The position numbers and the translations under genes are program-made. The notes beneath the pieces were generated by a model. That model had not been told where the DNA came from. It saw only the letters and a program-made list of their open reading frames with translations, and ran no database searches. 7,187 bases of DNA from NCBI GenBank assembly GCA_937888925.1, contig CALARM010000484.1, positions 1 to 7,187 of the forward strand, in the 5' to 3' direction. Source of the stretch: an uncultured Synergistia bacterium. Its GTDB lineage: Bacteria; Eremiobacterota; SpSt-956; JAKJGF01. Positions 1 through 7,187 of this stretch are shown one piece after another. Position 1 is the stretch's first letter; every line of letters begins with the position of its first letter.

Positions 1-365
1 TCGAAAGTGCCTGTAAAGCTATTTCCGACAGATTTATTGAAACAGGTGACAGTGAATTTGAAAAGGCTTTTGTCATAAAAAGCGATAATCCTGAAAAAGC
101 TCTGAAGGTAATTACCTGTGAGACACGAAAAAAACTCCTGACATATAAAATACCTGTAGATATATTGATTTCAGGAAAATCTATAGAATTTGAAACAGAA
201 GGTATAATAAAAAGTCTGTCTTTTCTCAATAATATAGTTGAAATCATGGCAGATACGGGAGAAATGATGTTCCAAGAGTCACAGAAAAGCTGTACTTTCT
301 GCGGTGAAATGTTATCTTTAAAAGATAAATTCTGTATAAACTGCGGAAAAACGTTTAACTGCTGA
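1..365 (+). CDS. C-terminal fragment of a protein of unknown function ending in a zinc ribbon (5' end outside window)
   Basis: The frame is open from base 3 to a TGA at 363-365 and gives 120 residues. The gene starts to the left of the window, and internal TTG or ATG codons have no reason to be the true start. The first half contains the stretch TGDSEFEKAFVIKSDNPEKA (fragment residues 14-33). This resembles a 'TGD-x-EF-(D/E)-x-x-F-x-(I/V)' pattern I recall from poorly characterised bacterial proteins, some of them membrane-anchored. That resemblance is from memory and weak. The C-terminus carries two CxxC knuckles, C97/C100 (CTFC) and C111/C114 (CINC), ten residues apart. This is the pattern of a zinc-ribbon that probably binds one Zn2+ structurally. 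One further Cys is the last residue. No membrane segment is visible in the part shown. It converges on the large kinase gene, 67 bp away. Function cannot be assigned; the coding call is fairly secure and the zinc ribbon is likely. Confidence 0.75.
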   Translation, partial: ESACKAISDRFIETGDSEFEKAFVIKSDNPEKALKVITCETRKKLLTYKIPVDILISGKSIEFETEGIIKSLSFLNNIVEIMADTGEMMFQESQKSCTFCGEMLSLKDKFCINCGKTFNC

Positions 366-432
366 AGTCATATCCACCTGATTGCTTCATTATAATACCC
401 AGTATAGATGGAGAATTCTGAGGTCTTGTGCG

Positions 433-3400
433 TCAGACAGGTAAAGTAAACCAGAATTTAGAGCCTTTCCCCTCTTCACTTTCAACGCCTATTTTGCCTC
501 CATGCCTTTCTACTATCTTTTTTGTAATGGCCAGTCCCAGGCCTGTACTTTTTTCTCCGCCGGTAGGTTTTACACTGGTTTTATGAAATTCTTTAAATAT
601 ATATGGCAATTCCTCCGACGGAATACCCTGCCCATTATCTATTATACCGGTAACTATATAATCCCCTTCCCTCACTACTTCAATAATTACGTTTGTATCA
701 GGATATGAATATTTTATGCTATTACTGATTAAATTATCCATTACCTGTTGAAGTTTATTTTTATCAAAAGATATTTCAGGAATATTATTATCAAATATTA
801 ACTCCAGACCTATACCCTTTCTATCGGATAAAAGGTGATTAAACTGTATATTGGACTTTAAAAAGTCTATATAATTCTCCTTCTTAATATTCAGTTTAAC
901 TATCCCTGATTCTATTGCTCTAATATCCAGTACATCATCCAATAAATTGCTCATATAAACACCTGACTTTTGAATACGTTCTAAAAAGTTGATTTGTTTC
1001 TCCGTCAAATTCTCATTTAAGAAATTTAAAATTAACTCTAAAGATGATGTTATGACACCAAGGGGATTTCTTAAATCGTGGGCAACTATACCCAGGAATT
1101 CGCTTTTTGCATGACTGGCTGCTTCTGCAGTATCTTTTTCTATCTTTAATTGTTCTGCCTCCTTCTTTCTGGTAATATCTTCTACCATACCTTCATAATA
1201 CAAAAGATTTTGATTTTCATCTCGAACTTCATGTATATTAATTGAAACTATTATATTTCTGATTTTATATTCAAAATCTTTAATAAAACCCTGTTTTTTA
1301 ATTATCTCTCGAAAGTGTTCCAGTTTTATAAAATCTAAATGTTCTTTATTTAATAACTCTTCAGGAGTAGAATATCCCAGAATTTGTGCCAGAGCTAAAT
1401 TTGCAGTTATGAAATGACCATCAGAACCGGCCTGAAAGATCCCTTCAATAGCATTTTCGAAAATACTGCGATATTTTCTCTCTGATTCTTCTAACCTGCT
1501 ATAGAATCTGGCATTTTCTATAGATATAGCTGCCTGTGAAGAAAGAATTTTCAAAATTTCTACTCTGGCAGAGGTGAAAACACCTCTGGTCTGATTATTT
1601 TCTAAATATAAAATACCAAGTAATTCGCCATGACTTATCACAGGAATACAAAGAATCGATCTGGGCTGCCTTTCTCTGACATATATATCGTGAGTAAATA
1701 TACCTTCCTGTGAAGCATCATTTAATATTACATTTTCTCTAGTTCTTTCTACATAATTTACAATTGCTTCTGACAGGTCTTTGCAATCTTTAACCGGCAC
1801 AGAGCCGGGAAAGACTATTTTTTCTTTACAATCTGATACATAGGCTTCAACTACAAGTTTCCCATCTTTATTTAAAATCAGGAAACCCTTTTCTCCCCCG
1901 GCATTTTCTATAACAATTTCCATTAATTTTTTCAGGAGATTTCCTGAGACTATTTCACCTGAAATTGCCTGTGAGGCTTTTATTACGGATTCTAAATCCA
2001 ATATTTCTCCATGTCTGTCTGATGTGAATGTTATTATTAAATTGGAATCTCTGCTTATAGATTGAGGTGTTGCCGGTGCTTTTACCAGCAGTTGAGGATA
2101 TTTTTCATCTAAATCCTTAACTTTAGCCATAGCACCCCATTTAATATAACTGTAACGGGCATCATTCATGTATGTTTTAGCAATATTGATTTTTCCTTTT
2201 GCCAGGTAAAACTTTGCTGCCAGTTCCTGTGCTATAGCTTCTTCATTAATATATTTATGTTCTCCTGCCAGGGAAATAGAACGATCATAAAAATCCATTG
2301 CTCTGGTATCCTGACCAAGAACACGCATTTTTTCTGCCTCCACAAGAAAAAACTTATGGAGATAATTTACCGGACATATTTTCCCCTGTTTTTTCATTAT
2401 TTTTTGATAATAAGAAACTTTTTTCATAATAACTTTCTTTTCCGCATTATTTTTACCATAATATGCAAGTCTGATAAGAGAAGAATAGAAGTAAAATAAA
2501 GGACCATAAAACAGTCCTTTTACTAATCCCAGATATTTTTCTGTTTTTTCTACATACTCAATAGCTTTCTCATACTCAGAGAAAAGATAATAATAAAGAA
2601 GTTTTCGAAAATATATATTAAATATACCAAGCTGATGATTGGTAGTTTTTATCATTTCCAGGAACCTGTCATCATCAATAATTTCACTGACTGTACTGTC
2701 ATCTTTATTCATAAGTTTCAAAACTATCTGACGATATAGATTTATTGCATATAAATATTTTATCTGTTTTGCCTGTCCTGCTATGTGACTATATTTTTTC
2801 ATTTCAGAGTCAACCTCTGTCAGTTCCTGACCGGAGAAGTATAAAAGTTGACAGTACAATATTAAAGAGAGCCCGCCGTGCTCCCAATCTCCTGTTTCTA
2901 ATCCGCTTTGATAAATTTCAAGATAATATTTTGATACACTTCTAAAAGATTCTTTATTTGTTTTTAATATGTTAACAAAAAATAACGTTTTAGTTTTAAC
3001 TTCTTTTGCATCAAAACGTTCCAATAGATTTAATGCAAGTTGAGAGAACCTGTAACCTTCATCCATTCTTCCCAGGATCATACCAAGACATATTCCATAA
3101 CTGGCATAAGCACAGGCAGATGCAGGAGCATTACCGTATTTAACAGATAAATTGATCATTTTAAATGCAATCAATGGTAATAGCTCGGGAATAATAGCAC
3201 GAATAATTGCACTCAGGCTGGATAGAATATTCATTGATGCAAGTTTTACAGGTTCTTTCATTTCAGGGAGGTCGATTAAATCTTCAATTCTTTTTCCCAT
3301 TAAAGCTAAATTTGTTTTTATTAAACCCAGAACCATATGAAATGAACCGGGTTTTGCAGGTAGCTTTACCCCTAAAAGCCTTAATACCGAGAGAGCAATA

Positions 3401-5913
3401 TCTATTGCTTCAAATATTTTATTCTCTGTTTGACAGGCCAGAATCTTAACTTCATATACTTTTACTTTGTCCAGTATTGTTTTCCCATTATCTATTACCA
3501 TATTACTTAATAATTCCATCTCTTCATAGTCACTGCCGAGATATGCTGCCTCTGCGGCTTCTGTGTATAAGGACAGGGTTAGCTCATAATAACTTACCCA
3601 CCTGTCTTCACTCAATAGATTAATACCGGTTTTTAAATATTTCAAAGCAGACTCATATGCCATAGATGCCCTGGCTTTCTTACCGGCAATAAGATTTAAT
3701 CCCGCCAGGTTAATCATCTCTTCTCTGGATTTAATCAGATCAATACAGAGGTCAAGTTGATTTACTATATTAAAGATTTCCTGTTCTAAATTCCGGGAAG
3801 AAGTGTTTTGCAGCAATATGTGACCGATTCGATAATGAATAGCTTTTTTTTCAGAAGCCTCTATAAGAGAATATACAGCCTGCTGAATTCGGTCATGGGA
3901 AAATTTATAGTTAATTTTTTTTTCTGAACCATATAATGTATACTTAATTATTATAAGGAACCCTTCCATGACTGCTTCAAAGAGTTTAGTTTCAGTTTCT
4001 TCTATAGATTTTTTGTAGACATCAGATAATAGGTTAAGATTAAACTGGTTGCCTGTACAAACGGCTAATTTTAGAACTTCCTGTGTGTCTCCGTTCAATT
4101 TCTTTATTTTATCTGTAAGTAAATCAACTACATTATCAGTAACACCAAATTTCAGGATCTTCTCCATGTCCCACTCCCACGATCTGATTTCTGGATTAAA
4201 TATTAAAAATTTTTCAGAATAAAGTGATTTCAAAAAGATATCTATAAAGAAAGGATTGCCAAGTGTCTTCTTTGCCAGCAGGTTTCCCAGCGGTAATACT
4301 GTTTTCACATCAGTATAAAGACTATCGGCTAACAATTGATTGATATGTTCAATTCTTAGAGCATCGAGAGTAATCTGATTAATAAATACTCCTTCTTTTC
4401 GTATTTTTTCTAAAGTTATCATTAAAGGATGGGCAGCATTAACTTCATTATCACGATAAGCCCCTATAAAAAACAAATAACATGTTTCTTTATCAGTCAT
4501 AATGAGTTCTATTAATTTTAGTGAGTCTAAATCCGCCCATTGAAGGTCATCCAGAAATATAACCAGAGGATATCCGGTCTGACAGAATACCTGTATAAAA
4601 TTCTGGAATACCATCCTGAAACGGTTCTGTGATTCAACAGGACCTAATATCTTAACAGGGGATTGATGGCCAACTATAAGCTCTACTTCTGGAATTACAT
4701 CGATAATAACCTGAGCATTAGGCTTCATAGCAGACAATAAATTTTCTTTCCACTTCAGGATAGATGTGTCACTTTCAGACAGAATCTGCTTTATAAGTTC
4801 ACGAAAGGCATTTACTAAAGCACTGTAAGGAATAAGCTGAAAGTTTTCAAATTTTCCCGATGTAAAATATCCATGATGGCATGTAATCGGTTTATAAAGC
4901 TCTTTTACCAGAGAAGTTTTCCCTATACCGGAATATCCTGTTACAAGCATCATTTCACATCCGCCATGTCTTACTTTCTCAAAGGTATTTAAAAGAATTT
5001 CTATTTCCTTTTCTCTGCCATAAAGTTTTTGAGAAAGATGAAACATATCAGGTACGTCTCTCAGGGCTAAAGTGAAAGGATAGATTGTCCCGGTTTCTTT
5101 TAATTGTTTTAAACATTCTTCTAAATCCGATTTTATTCCTGAAGCACTCTGATAACGGTCTTCAGCATTTTTTGCCATGAGTTTCATTACAATATCTGAC
5201 AGAGGCAGGGGAATATCATATGTACATGGTGGTTTTGCCTGACGGGCAATATGGCTGTATACAAGCTCGAATGGATCTGTAAAATTAAAAGGTAAATTAC
5301 GGGTCAAAAGCTCATAAAGAGTTACTCCGAGGGAATAAAAATCGCTCCGGTAATCAATACAACGGTTCATCCTTCCTGTCTGTTCAGGGGAAACATAAGG
5401 AAGAGTCCCTTCCAATACGTTGGGATTTGTTATTATCGGATTTTCACAGGATAAAATCGTAGAAATTCCAAAATCAATGATTTTCAACTGCCCTGTTTGC
5501 GGGTTTAAAATTATATTTGATGTATTAATATCTTTATGTATAATATTGGCGGCATGTATGTTACCCAGTATCCCGGCAACTCTGGCAGTGATAAGTAAAA
5601 TTTCAGACAGAGTAAATATTTTATCTTTTATTAATATTTCCAGTGAAGAAGCGCCGAAATCTTCAAATATTATCACCGGTGTATTATTATAATTTTCCAG
5701 GCCATAAGACCTTATTACACCATCTATCCCGGTATTATGTGTGATTTCATATTCCTGTTTGTATCTGGCACGTTCATCCTGTGCGGGGTAATCGTTGTTC
5801 AGGACTTTAAGAATAACAGGCAGTTTATCTTCATTTCTCAGCGCTCTATAAACCGAGCTTTTCTGACTTTCATATAGACTGGAAATAGCTTTATAGCCGG
5901 GAATAGTAATCAT
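433..5913 (-). CDS. Trifunctional Ser/Thr protein kinase / AAA-type ATPase / GAF-PAS sensor histidine kinase (~1826 aa)
   Basis: Cytoplasmic signalling protein with no signal peptide or membrane helix seen. Residues are numbered from the ATG at 5913. Protein kinase, ~5-270: ATP-binding Lys36 (VILKVL), catalytic HKD 126-128 with Asn133, DFG 147-149, and GTLPYVSPEQTGRMNR from 169. ATPase, ~297-560: YGREKE at 298, Walker A GYSGIGKT 326-333, Walker B FLDD ending at Asp456, GAYRDNEV at 484. Then ~700 residues of helical, TPR-like sequence, including FSHDRIQQAVYSL at 671. GAF ~1306-1466, PAS ~1477-1585, HisKA with phospho-acceptor His1612 (AHDLRNP), HATPase_c with N box Asn1727/Asn1731, G1 DNGQGIP from 1759 and G2 TGLGLAI from 1790. 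All catalytic residues are present, so both kinases are probably active. The order matches the known cyanobacterial HstK-like fusion family, whose members often begin MITIPGY. The 5913 start is preferred because GAGGGG lies 4 nt upstream. An in-frame ATG at 5925 lacks such a site. The frame is intact over 5.4 kb. Partner and signal are unknown. Confidence 0.95.
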   Translation of the reverse strand: MITIPGYKAISSLYESQKSSVYRALRNEDKLPVILKVLNNDYPAQDERARYKQEYEITHNTGIDGVIRSYGLENYNNTPVIIFEDFGASSLEILIKDKIFTLSEILLITARVAGILGNIHAANIIHKDINTSNIILNPQTGQLKIIDFGISTILSCENPIITNPNVLEGTLPYVSPEQTGRMNRCIDYRSDFYSLGVTLYELLTRNLPFNFTDPFELVYSHIARQAKPPCTYDIPLPLSDIVMKLMAKNAEDRYQSASGIKSDLEECLKQLKETGTIYPFTLALRDVPDMFHLSQKLYGREKEIEILLNTFEKVRHGGCEMMLVTGYSGIGKTSLVKELYKPITCHHGYFTSGKFENFQLIPYSALVNAFRELIKQILSESDTSILKWKENLLSAMKPNAQVIIDVIPEVELIVGHQSPVKILGPVESQNRFRMVFQNFIQVFCQTGYPLVIFLDDLQWADLDSLKLIELIMTDKETCYLFFIGAYRDNEVNAAHPLMITLEKIRKEGVFINQITLDALRIEHINQLLADSLYTDVKTVLPLGNLLAKKTLGNPFFIDIFLKSLYSEKFLIFNPEIRSWEWDMEKILKFGVTDNVVDLLTDKIKKLNGDTQEVLKLAVCTGNQFNLNLLSDVYKKSIEETETKLFEAVMEGFLIIIKYTLYGSEKKINYKFSHDRIQQAVYSLIEASEKKAIHYRIGHILLQNTSSRNLEQEIFNIVNQLDLCIDLIKSREEMINLAGLNLIAGKKARASMAYESALKYLKTGINLLSEDRWVSYYELTLSLYTEAAEAAYLGSDYEEMELLSNMVIDNGKTILDKVKVYEVKILACQTENKIFEAIDIALSVLRLLGVKLPAKPGSFHMVLGLIKTNLALMGKRIEDLIDLPEMKEPVKLASMNILSSLSAIIRAIIPELLPLIAFKMINLSVKYGNAPASACAYASYGICLGMILGRMDEGYRFSQLALNLLERFDAKEVKTKTLFFVNILKTNKESFRSVSKYYLEIYQSGLETGDWEHGGLSLILYCQLLYFSGQELTEVDSEMKKYSHIAGQAKQIKYLYAINLYRQIVLKLMNKDDSTVSEIIDDDRFLEMIKTTNHQLGIFNIYFRKLLYYYLFSEYEKAIEYVEKTEKYLGLVKGLFYGPLFYFYSSLIRLAYYGKNNAEKKVIMKKVSYYQKIMKKQGKICPVNYLHKFFLVEAEKMRVLGQDTRAMDFYDRSISLAGEHKYINEEAIAQELAAKFYLAKGKINIAKTYMNDARYSYIKWGAMAKVKDLDEKYPQLLVKAPATPQSISRDSNLIITFTSDRHGEILDLESVIKASQAISGEIVSGNLLKKLMEIVIENAGGEKGFLILNKDGKLVVEAYVSDCKEKIVFPGSVPVKDCKDLSEAIVNYVERTRENVILNDASQEGIFTHDIYVRERQPRSILCIPVISHGELLGILYLENNQTRGVFTSARVEILKILSSQAAISIENARFYSRLEESERKYRSIFENAIEGIFQAGSDGHFITANLALAQILGYSTPEELLNKEHLDFIKLEHFREIIKKQGFIKDFEYKIRNIIVSINIHEVRDENQNLLYYEGMVEDITRKKEAEQLKIEKDTAEAASHAKSEFLGIVAHDLRNPLGVITSSLELILNFLNENLTEKQINFLERIQKSGVYMSNLLDDVLDIRAIESGIVKLNIKKENYIDFLKSNIQFNHLLSDRKGIGLELIFDNNIPEISFDKNKLQQVMDNLISNSIKYSYPDTNVIIEVVREGDYIVTGIIDNGQGIPSEELPYIFKEFHKTSVKPTGGEKSTGLGLAITKKIVERHGGKIGVESEEGKGSKFWFTLPV

Positions 5914-5917
5914 TGTG

Positions 5918-5923
5918 CCCCTC
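5918..5923 (-). promoter_or_regulatory. Ribosome binding site deciding the start of the large kinase gene
   Basis: On the minus strand the sequence reads GAGGGG-CACA-ATG, which places a Shine-Dalgarno core (GAGG) six bases before the ATG at 5913. The same bases would fall inside codons 1-3 if translation began at the in-frame ATG at 5925. Upstream of that ATG there is only GTAGAGTCTGGCAT, with no good site at proper distance. The site therefore supports the downstream start, MITIPGY. Confidence 0.7.
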
Positions 5924-6038
5924 ATATGCCAGACTCTACAGCTGATAAGAAGTAATTCTTTCAGATAGGGACCAGTTATAGAGATGACAACACATACTGA
6001 AAAATTTTTTCTATATTTCTGGGATTATTCCATATAAA

Positions 6039-6066
6039 ATTATACCATAAGAAAGGAATATTTCAC
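6039..6066 (-). promoter_or_regulatory. Predicted sigma-70-type extended -10 promoter for the large kinase gene
   Basis: On the minus strand there is a perfect extended -10 element, TGGTATAAT (6047 down to 6039). It is preceded, with a 16-bp spacer, by GTGAAA (6066 down to 6061), a 4/6 match to the -35 consensus TTGACA. Transcription would begin near 6032 and leave a leader of about 119 nt before the ATG at 5913. The -10 match is strong, but AT-rich DNA gives chance matches, and no expression data can be seen here. Confidence 0.5.
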
Positions 6067-6116
6067 ATAAAGAAGAAACTTATTTTCAACAGAGGTGTTT
6101 ATTTTTTATAAAGAAA

Positions 6117-6122
6117 AGAGGT
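6117..6122 (+). promoter_or_regulatory. Ribosome binding site of the dGTPase-like gene
   Basis: AGAGGT lies with its last G eight bases before the first of two tandem ATG codons (6130 and 6133). The spacing suits the first ATG best; the second would be eleven bases away. Confidence 0.7.
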
Positions 6123-6129
6123 ATAAAAA

Positions 6130-7187
6130 ATGATGAATCCTCTTGAGGAACATATATATTTAAAGAGGAGAAAGAAAGAAACACTTCCCATAAGAAGTGA
6201 TTATTTCCGTGATCAGACTGCAATTATTCACTCAATGCCTTTCAGGAGGCTTAAAAACAAGACACAGGTCTTTTTTGCTCCCCAGAATGATCATGTATGC
6301 ACAAGAATTGAACATGTCATGCATGTAGCATCGGTAGGCGCATCTATCTGCAGGGGTCTCAATAATTACGGATGGGATGTGGACACAGAACTTGCCTATG
6401 CCATAGGCCTGGGTCATGATATGGGCCATACTCCTTTCGGCCATTCCGGAGAAGATGCCCTGAATGAGATACCGGGGATTGATAAATTCATCCATGAAAT
6501 TAACAGTTACAGAGTGGTGGAATACCTGGCTAACAGAGGAGAGGGACTTAATCTTACCTATGCCGTAAAAGACGGTATCATATGCCATAACGGAGAAAAA
6601 TTCGAACAATATCTATCCCCTTCAGAAGAGGAAAAAGATCTGGATAATATAAAAGACAGAAATTTCAAACCATCATCATATGAAGGATGTATTATAAGAT
6701 TTTCAGATAAAATTGCCTATCTGGGCAGGGACATTGAAGATGCCATAAGGGCAGGTTTTATAGAAATAAAAGATATTCCCGAAGAAATCAGAAAAGAACT
6801 GGGTGATTCCAACGGAGAAATCATCAATAAACTTGTAACGGATGTAATTGAAAACTCCAGAGACAGGCAGGAAATAGGATTCTCTGACGATACCTTCGAC
6901 CTGGTAGTAAAACTCAGAACATTCAACTACGGCCATATATATTACAATAAAACAATTAAAGACTATGAGAAATACAGCAAAAAAATCGTAAAAGAACTTT
7001 TCGGACATCTTATGGATTTATATAATAAGTGCTCCTGTAATTATGAAACATATGAACATGAACAGATTCCTTTCGATCAGGCTTTCGGAAAATATCTGGA
7101 GAAAATGCATGATTTTTATATAAAGGAAAAAGCCACTCCGGAAAATATTGTTAAAGATTACGTGGCAGGCATGACGGACCTTTATGC
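6130..7187 (+). CDS. dgt: dGTP triphosphohydrolase-like HD-domain phosphohydrolase (3' end outside window)
   Basis: The frame is open from ATG 6130 to the window edge, giving 352 codons plus two bases. Family members hydrolyse dGTP, or other dNTPs, to the nucleoside and inorganic triphosphate and thereby tune dNTP pools in the cytoplasm. Family signatures are visible in order: SMPFRRLKNKTQVF (35-48), TRIEHVMHV with metal ligand His62, GLGHDMGHTPFGHSGE with the HD pair His96-Asp97, HEINSYRV (122-129), YAVKDGIICHNGE (144-156), and RFSDKIAYLGRDIEDA with metal ligand Asp193. Residues 345-351 (VAGMTDLY) match the near-terminal 'DYIAGMTD' signature, so probably only a few tens of residues are missing. 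The HEINSYR stretch differs from the more usual HNxQSLR form, so this may be a subgroup with different nucleotide preference. The gene is divergent from the kinase gene, and no partner is visible downstream. The family call is firm; exact substrate is inferred, and the gene symbol is by family resemblance only. Confidence 0.92.
   Translation, partial: MMNPLEEHIYLKRRKKETLPIRSDYFRDQTAIIHSMPFRRLKNKTQVFFAPQNDHVCTRIEHVMHVASVGASICRGLNNYGWDVDTELAYAIGLGHDMGHTPFGHSGEDALNEIPGIDKFIHEINSYRVVEYLANRGEGLNLTYAVKDGIICHNGEKFEQYLSPSEEEKDLDNIKDRNFKPSSYEGCIIRFSDKIAYLGRDIEDAIRAGFIEIKDIPEEIRKELGDSNGEIINKLVTDVIENSRDRQEIGFSDDTFDLVVKLRTFNYGHIYYNKTIKDYEKYSKKIVKELFGHLMDLYNKCSCNYETYEHEQIPFDQAFGKYLEKMHDFYIKEKATPENIVKDYVAGMTDLY

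Larger units (their letters stand above)
5914..6129. other. Divergent intergenic region between the kinase and dGTPase genes
   Basis: These 216 bp separate two divergently transcribed genes, so both promoters should lie here. The minus-strand promoter is visible. For the plus strand the best pair is TTTTCA (6083-6088), 18 bp, TATAAA (6107-6112), but it would start transcription on top of the Shine-Dalgarno at 6117-6122, so it is doubtful. No strong hairpin, riboswitch-like fold, tRNA or long repeat was recognised. Two tiny open frames, 17 and 19 codons, lack ribosome-binding sites. Confidence 0.6.

Noticed and set aside
366..432. Possible bidirectional terminator between the convergent genes
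   Set aside because: Only weak pairings are present (TGAAG 363-367 with CTTCA 385-389 across a 17-base loop; ATAC-CCA-GTAT; a short palindrome around GAATTC), and none is GC-rich or followed by a T run.
502..5692. Several plus-strand open frames of 60-90 codons within the kinase gene (for example 502-708, 2257-2499, 5420-5692)
   Set aside because: All are antisense to conserved domains of the large protein and have hydrophobic, low-information translations, as expected of shadow frames.
5923..5925. Upstream ATG as start of the kinase gene, adding four residues (MRGT)
   Set aside because: It has no Shine-Dalgarno at proper distance, while the ATG at 5913 has GAGGGG just upstream and gives the family-typical MITIPGY beginning. 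It remains possible.
5984..6037. 17-codon plus-strand open frame beginning ATGACAACACAT
   Set aside because: It has no ribosome-binding site, and its length is expected by chance in AT-rich intergenic DNA.
6083..6112. Plus-strand promoter TTTTCA-18 bp-TATAAA for the dGTPase-like gene
   Set aside because: Transcription would start at about 6119, inside the Shine-Dalgarno sequence, leaving no functional leader; the T-rich stretch is probably responsible for the match.
6232..7008. Minus-strand open frames at 6232-6609 and 6703-7008
   Set aside because: They lie antisense to the dGTPase-like gene, whose plus-strand frame shows family motifs throughout; their translations look like nothing known.

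Overview
This AT-rich window comes from a bacterial chromosome. It holds one very large, intact gene on the minus strand, flanked by two genes on the plus strand that are cut by the window edges. The ribosome-binding sites are Shine-Dalgarno type. The large gene belongs to the fused Ser/Thr kinase / ATPase / histidine kinase family, which is known from cyanobacteria, spirochaetes, deltaproteobacteria and other groups. Together with the low GC content and the dGTPase subtype, this is compatible with a spirochaete or another low-GC lineage. The assignment is a weak inference, because no rRNA or lineage marker is present.

Layout: (1) Bases 1-365, plus strand, carry the C-terminal 120 residues of a protein of unknown function that ends in a four-cysteine zinc ribbon. 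(2) Bases 433-5913, minus strand, carry a soluble multidomain signalling protein of about 1826 residues. Its domain order is protein kinase, AAA/STAND-like ATPase, long helical TPR-like region, GAF, PAS, HisKA, HATPase_c. It converges on gene 1 with a 67-bp gap and no clear terminator. (3) Bases 5914-6129 are a divergent intergenic region. It contains a good extended -10 promoter for the big kinase and a Shine-Dalgarno for the next gene. (4) Bases 6130-7187, plus strand, carry a dGTP triphosphohydrolase-like HD phosphohydrolase that lacks only its extreme C-terminus.

How the genes work together: the big protein probably senses a small ligand or an internal signal through GAF and PAS. It could signal through two different phosphorylation chemistries, on Ser/Thr and on His/Asp. 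No response regulator or dedicated target is encoded in the window, so its output is unknown. The dGTPase-like enzyme would control deoxynucleotide pools. It shares only an intergenic region with the kinase, and a functional link is not shown. No RNA genes, CRISPR arrays, insertion sequences or phage genes were recognised. The window looks like ordinary chromosome, with one architecturally striking signalling gene.
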